From the NCBI GenBank assembly GCA_003991915.1, contig RQTK01000897.1, positions 71,328 through 135,327 of the forward strand: a stretch of 64,000 nt of DNA, written 5' to 3'. Of the stretch, positions 61,812 through 64,000 are shown in pieces. The DNA comes from Elysia chlorotica (Eukaryota > Mollusca > Gastropoda > Plakobranchidae). The stretch's first letter is position 1. The number at the start of each line of letters is the position of its first letter. The notes below the pieces were generated by a model. The model ran no database searches. It was not told the DNA's origin and worked only from the letters and a program-made list of their open reading frames with translations. The position numbers and the translations under genes were made by a program.

Positions 61812-63852
61812 TTACAGTTTTACAACAGTGCCTGTGAAAACCTCTCCATCTGGAGAAGTAAGATTCTGTTGTCTTGCTGTGCCCTGGCCATTTGGCTGGG
61901 GTTCCGGGTAAGGGCTGGGTGACGACGTATCCCTGTTGTCGTAGTGCTTCAACTCCTGCATTGGCGTTTCCTCGATATCCTTAGGCCCGGATGAGAGAGG
62001 TCCATGGTAGCCCTTCCCCTCGCACGTTTCGCATTTCACGTCTTCCTTCTTCCTGCCGATGATCTTGTACCAGATCCATCGAGCAATGGGCAAGACAGAG
62101 CCAGTGTGTCCCTCGGGACCAATCACACTCAGCAACGGTGTGAACAGGAACAGCGAGTAAATCAGGGAAAACCCGATGGTGAGAAAGAGAAACACACCAA
62201 ACTGCACGAAAAACTGGATCTGGGCGGCCATCATGAAAGAGGCGGACCCCAGCGTGGAGAAAGCGCCGGAAACGACGGAGACGCCCATGTGTTCCAGCAT
62301 GTCTCGCACCTTGTCTGTCCTGCGCGTCTGAGGGGATGTGTGGTATGCTTCACTCAAGTGTACTACGTAGTCCACGGCCAGACCCACCACCAGAGACAGG
62401 TTGATCGACTCTATCACCTGAAACAGCGAGAAGCGAAAAACACAGTGTGATTGGGGTCTTGCTAAGGTTTCTTTTTTGTTTGATTTGTCGCTTGACGTCA
62501 AACGTCAGCACTATGTATGCTATATTGTGTACGGGCTCCAAGACTTACATCTGACAATTATATTTGATGCCACACGCGAGACAGGGAGGGGAGACCTGGA
62601 CTTCTATCTCAGCCGATCACATTATACTGACACCGATCCCTTCTTCTAAGAGGGGACGAAAAAGGACAAAATCATTTTTGAGTGATCGTGGTATTCGAAC
62701 CGCGGACCTCCCGATCTGAAGAACAACGCATTATAAATTATAGTCTACATTGGGTCGTGAGCACGTCGCGGCAAGCTTACAGCTCGTCTTAAGACGTCTT
62801 ATTCGCAGTCTCAAGACGACCTGTAAGCTTACTATGACGTTGTTCTTACGACCCATTTTCCTCTTATAAGAACATTACACATTTGATGCAAGTTTTGCTC
62901 TGATGATACCCAGCTGTATAGGCTAACGGCTTCTAATTTCTAATGCTAATCAGATGTCTACGGCACTTCAAGACAAATATAAATGAGTGCTCATAGGAAA
63001 TGTCCTCTTGCTAATATATGAAAAGAATTGACGGGGAAAAGTAAATTGATTATCACAACGCCACCAAAAAGAAGTGCATGTGATTTAGCGGCAATTACAT
63101 TATTACATTACCCATCAAAAGCAGCATTTAATATCATGAGAAGTTTAGGAGTAGCTAAGGATACAACGCTACCGAAGAGAGGCCAGAGACATTTTGCTCG
63201 AGTATTACTTAAATACACGTATTTTAATGGCATCTTAAACTAAAAACACATGAACGGATATGGAATTATAAATCATTATAGCATGTTAATGCCTATACAC
63301 ACCACAACGAAATACGAAATTCACAAAAATATGATTAATTGTTAAATGAAAGAAGCGGTATGATCAGTAGTTACTTATCTATAAATTTCTAATTGCCAAA
63401 ACGTTTGATTGCTCTCCTCAGGGGTGCTTAAAGGTGTTGATAGAACGTTTTTAATATCACCTCGCGTAGGGCTTTATGTTTCATGTTTACGATTAATTAA
63501 AAATAAATTCACATCTAAGTTTGATCATGCGCTAAAACCCCGTAACAAAGAAGGCAGAGTACATGTACATGCAAATCTTTTCTTGCTCCTTCTATTCTTT
63601 CAAAGAAAAAAATATAAAAATGTCTTTTCCCCATAGAAACAGTTCATAACTTTCTTAAAGACAGACAAGGCGATTACTCACCGAAATCTCCCAGCCTAAG
63701 ATGGGGATGAAGGCTGATACGCTTACTGTGACCAGGAGAATGATGATGGTTGCCATCAGAGCAATGATGATGTTCATGGTAGCAAACGCCAACACTATGT
63801 AGGCCAGGGTGAGACCGATATAAATGCCTTGGACGGCAGACTCAGCTAAGGC
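61812..63852 (-). CDS. Dispatched-like RND/sterol-sensing-domain membrane protein, C-terminal exons (partial gene)
   Basis: Two minus-strand exons, 63682-63852 (57 codons, phase 0-0) and 61812-62417 (201 codons plus TAA), with GT-AG borders. The translation has several hydrophobic helices. At the exon join it gives ILGWEISVIESINLSLVVG then LAVDYVVHLSEAY, which closely resembles the GWxLGxxExISLSILVG-VDYxVHLxEGY block of Dispatched proteins. That family belongs to the RND superfamily and uses a proton or sodium gradient; Dispatched releases lipid-modified Hedgehog. The Asp of GLAVD matches the RND transport residue. Further helices (FFVQFGVFLFLTIGFSLIYS) and a hydrophilic C-terminal tail of about 90 residues follow. 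The tail holds a CETCEGKG motif and many Pro/Ser. The N-terminal part, including the first RND half, lies right of the window. The subfamily call is moderately sure. Confidence 0.85.
62487..62742 (-). repeat. tRNA-headed SINE copy, reverse
   Basis: Minus-strand reading gives GGAGGTCCGCGGTTCGAATACC, ATCGGTGTCAGTATAATGTG, CTCCCTGTCTCGCGTGTGGC, ATTGTCAGATGTAAG and a CACAATATAGC tail. It is intronic in the RND gene, about 70 bp from the acceptor of exon 61812-62417. Confidence 0.8.
62751..62855. repeat. Short imperfect inverted repeat (about 45-bp arms)
   Basis: TGGGTCGTGAGCACGTCGCG...AAGCTTACAGCTCGTCTTAA...GAC is mirrored by GTCTCAAGACGACCTGTAAG...CTT...CTTACGACCCA across a 12-base loop. Arms differ at several sites. 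It directly adjoins the SINE and may be a small foldback element. Confidence 0.75.
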
Positions 63853-64000
63853 CTGGAAACGAGGGAACAAATTAATCGATAATCGATTCACAAGGATTAT
63901 TATGATAGTGTTGTTTTTTTTACTTTAAATGTTATAGACGTTTCTGGTTTTAGTTCACACTTTACGTATACCACAACAGCCAATTATTATTTTTTACGAA

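Noticed and set aside
62004-62450. Plus-strand open frame of 148 codons
   Set aside because: Antisense to the last exon of the RND gene; composition is not protein-like.

Overview
The window looks like nuclear DNA from a lophotrochozoan animal, most likely a gastropod mollusc. The genes are split into many short exons by GT-AG introns. The DNA is AT-rich and carries long GA/CT and GACA microsatellites, a dispersed tRNA-headed SINE family, LINE reverse-transcriptase relics and frequent AGATCT-type hexamers. The species call is inference; the eukaryotic, animal character is seen directly. No tRNA gene, rRNA gene, CRISPR array or operon was seen.

Layout, left to right. (1) About 0.8-7.4 kb, minus strand: the N-terminal part of a long ABCC (MRP1-type) ABC transporter. 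Nine exons cover TMD0, the linker and the start of TMD1; the rest runs off the left edge. An intron between two TMD0 exons holds a perfect 220-bp inverted repeat. (2) 7.4-15.0 kb: intergenic DNA with microsatellites and SINEs. (3) 15.0-23.4 kb, minus: DRAP1 (NC2-alpha), a histone-fold corepressor. One small exon lies in a 1.3-kb tandem duplication. (4) 27.1-32.8 kb, plus: an unrecognised coiled-coil protein gene with two of its exons in a 1.4-kb tandem duplication. (5) 37.4-44.4 kb, minus: MED29 (Mediator subunit 29), with a partial duplication of exons 1-2 and an orphan Ig-like exon pair between the copies. (6) 46.0-57.7 kb, plus: a complete 13-exon PAF1 gene, head to head with MED29, encoding an unusually long SR-repeat tail. 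(7) 61.8-63.9 kb, minus: the last two exons of a Dispatched-like RND/sterol-sensing-domain membrane protein that continues off the right edge.

Three of the genes (DRAP1, MED29, PAF1) act in RNA polymerase II transcription, but apart from the MED29-PAF1 head-to-head pair nothing suggests co-regulation. The most notable signals are the perfect inverted repeat, three local duplications whose coding differences are all synonymous and whose joint inclusion would break the reading frame, the MED29-PAF1 pair that matches the human arrangement, and the PAF1 SR tail. The duplications may be real or may be uncollapsed haplotypes in the assembly; read depth would decide.
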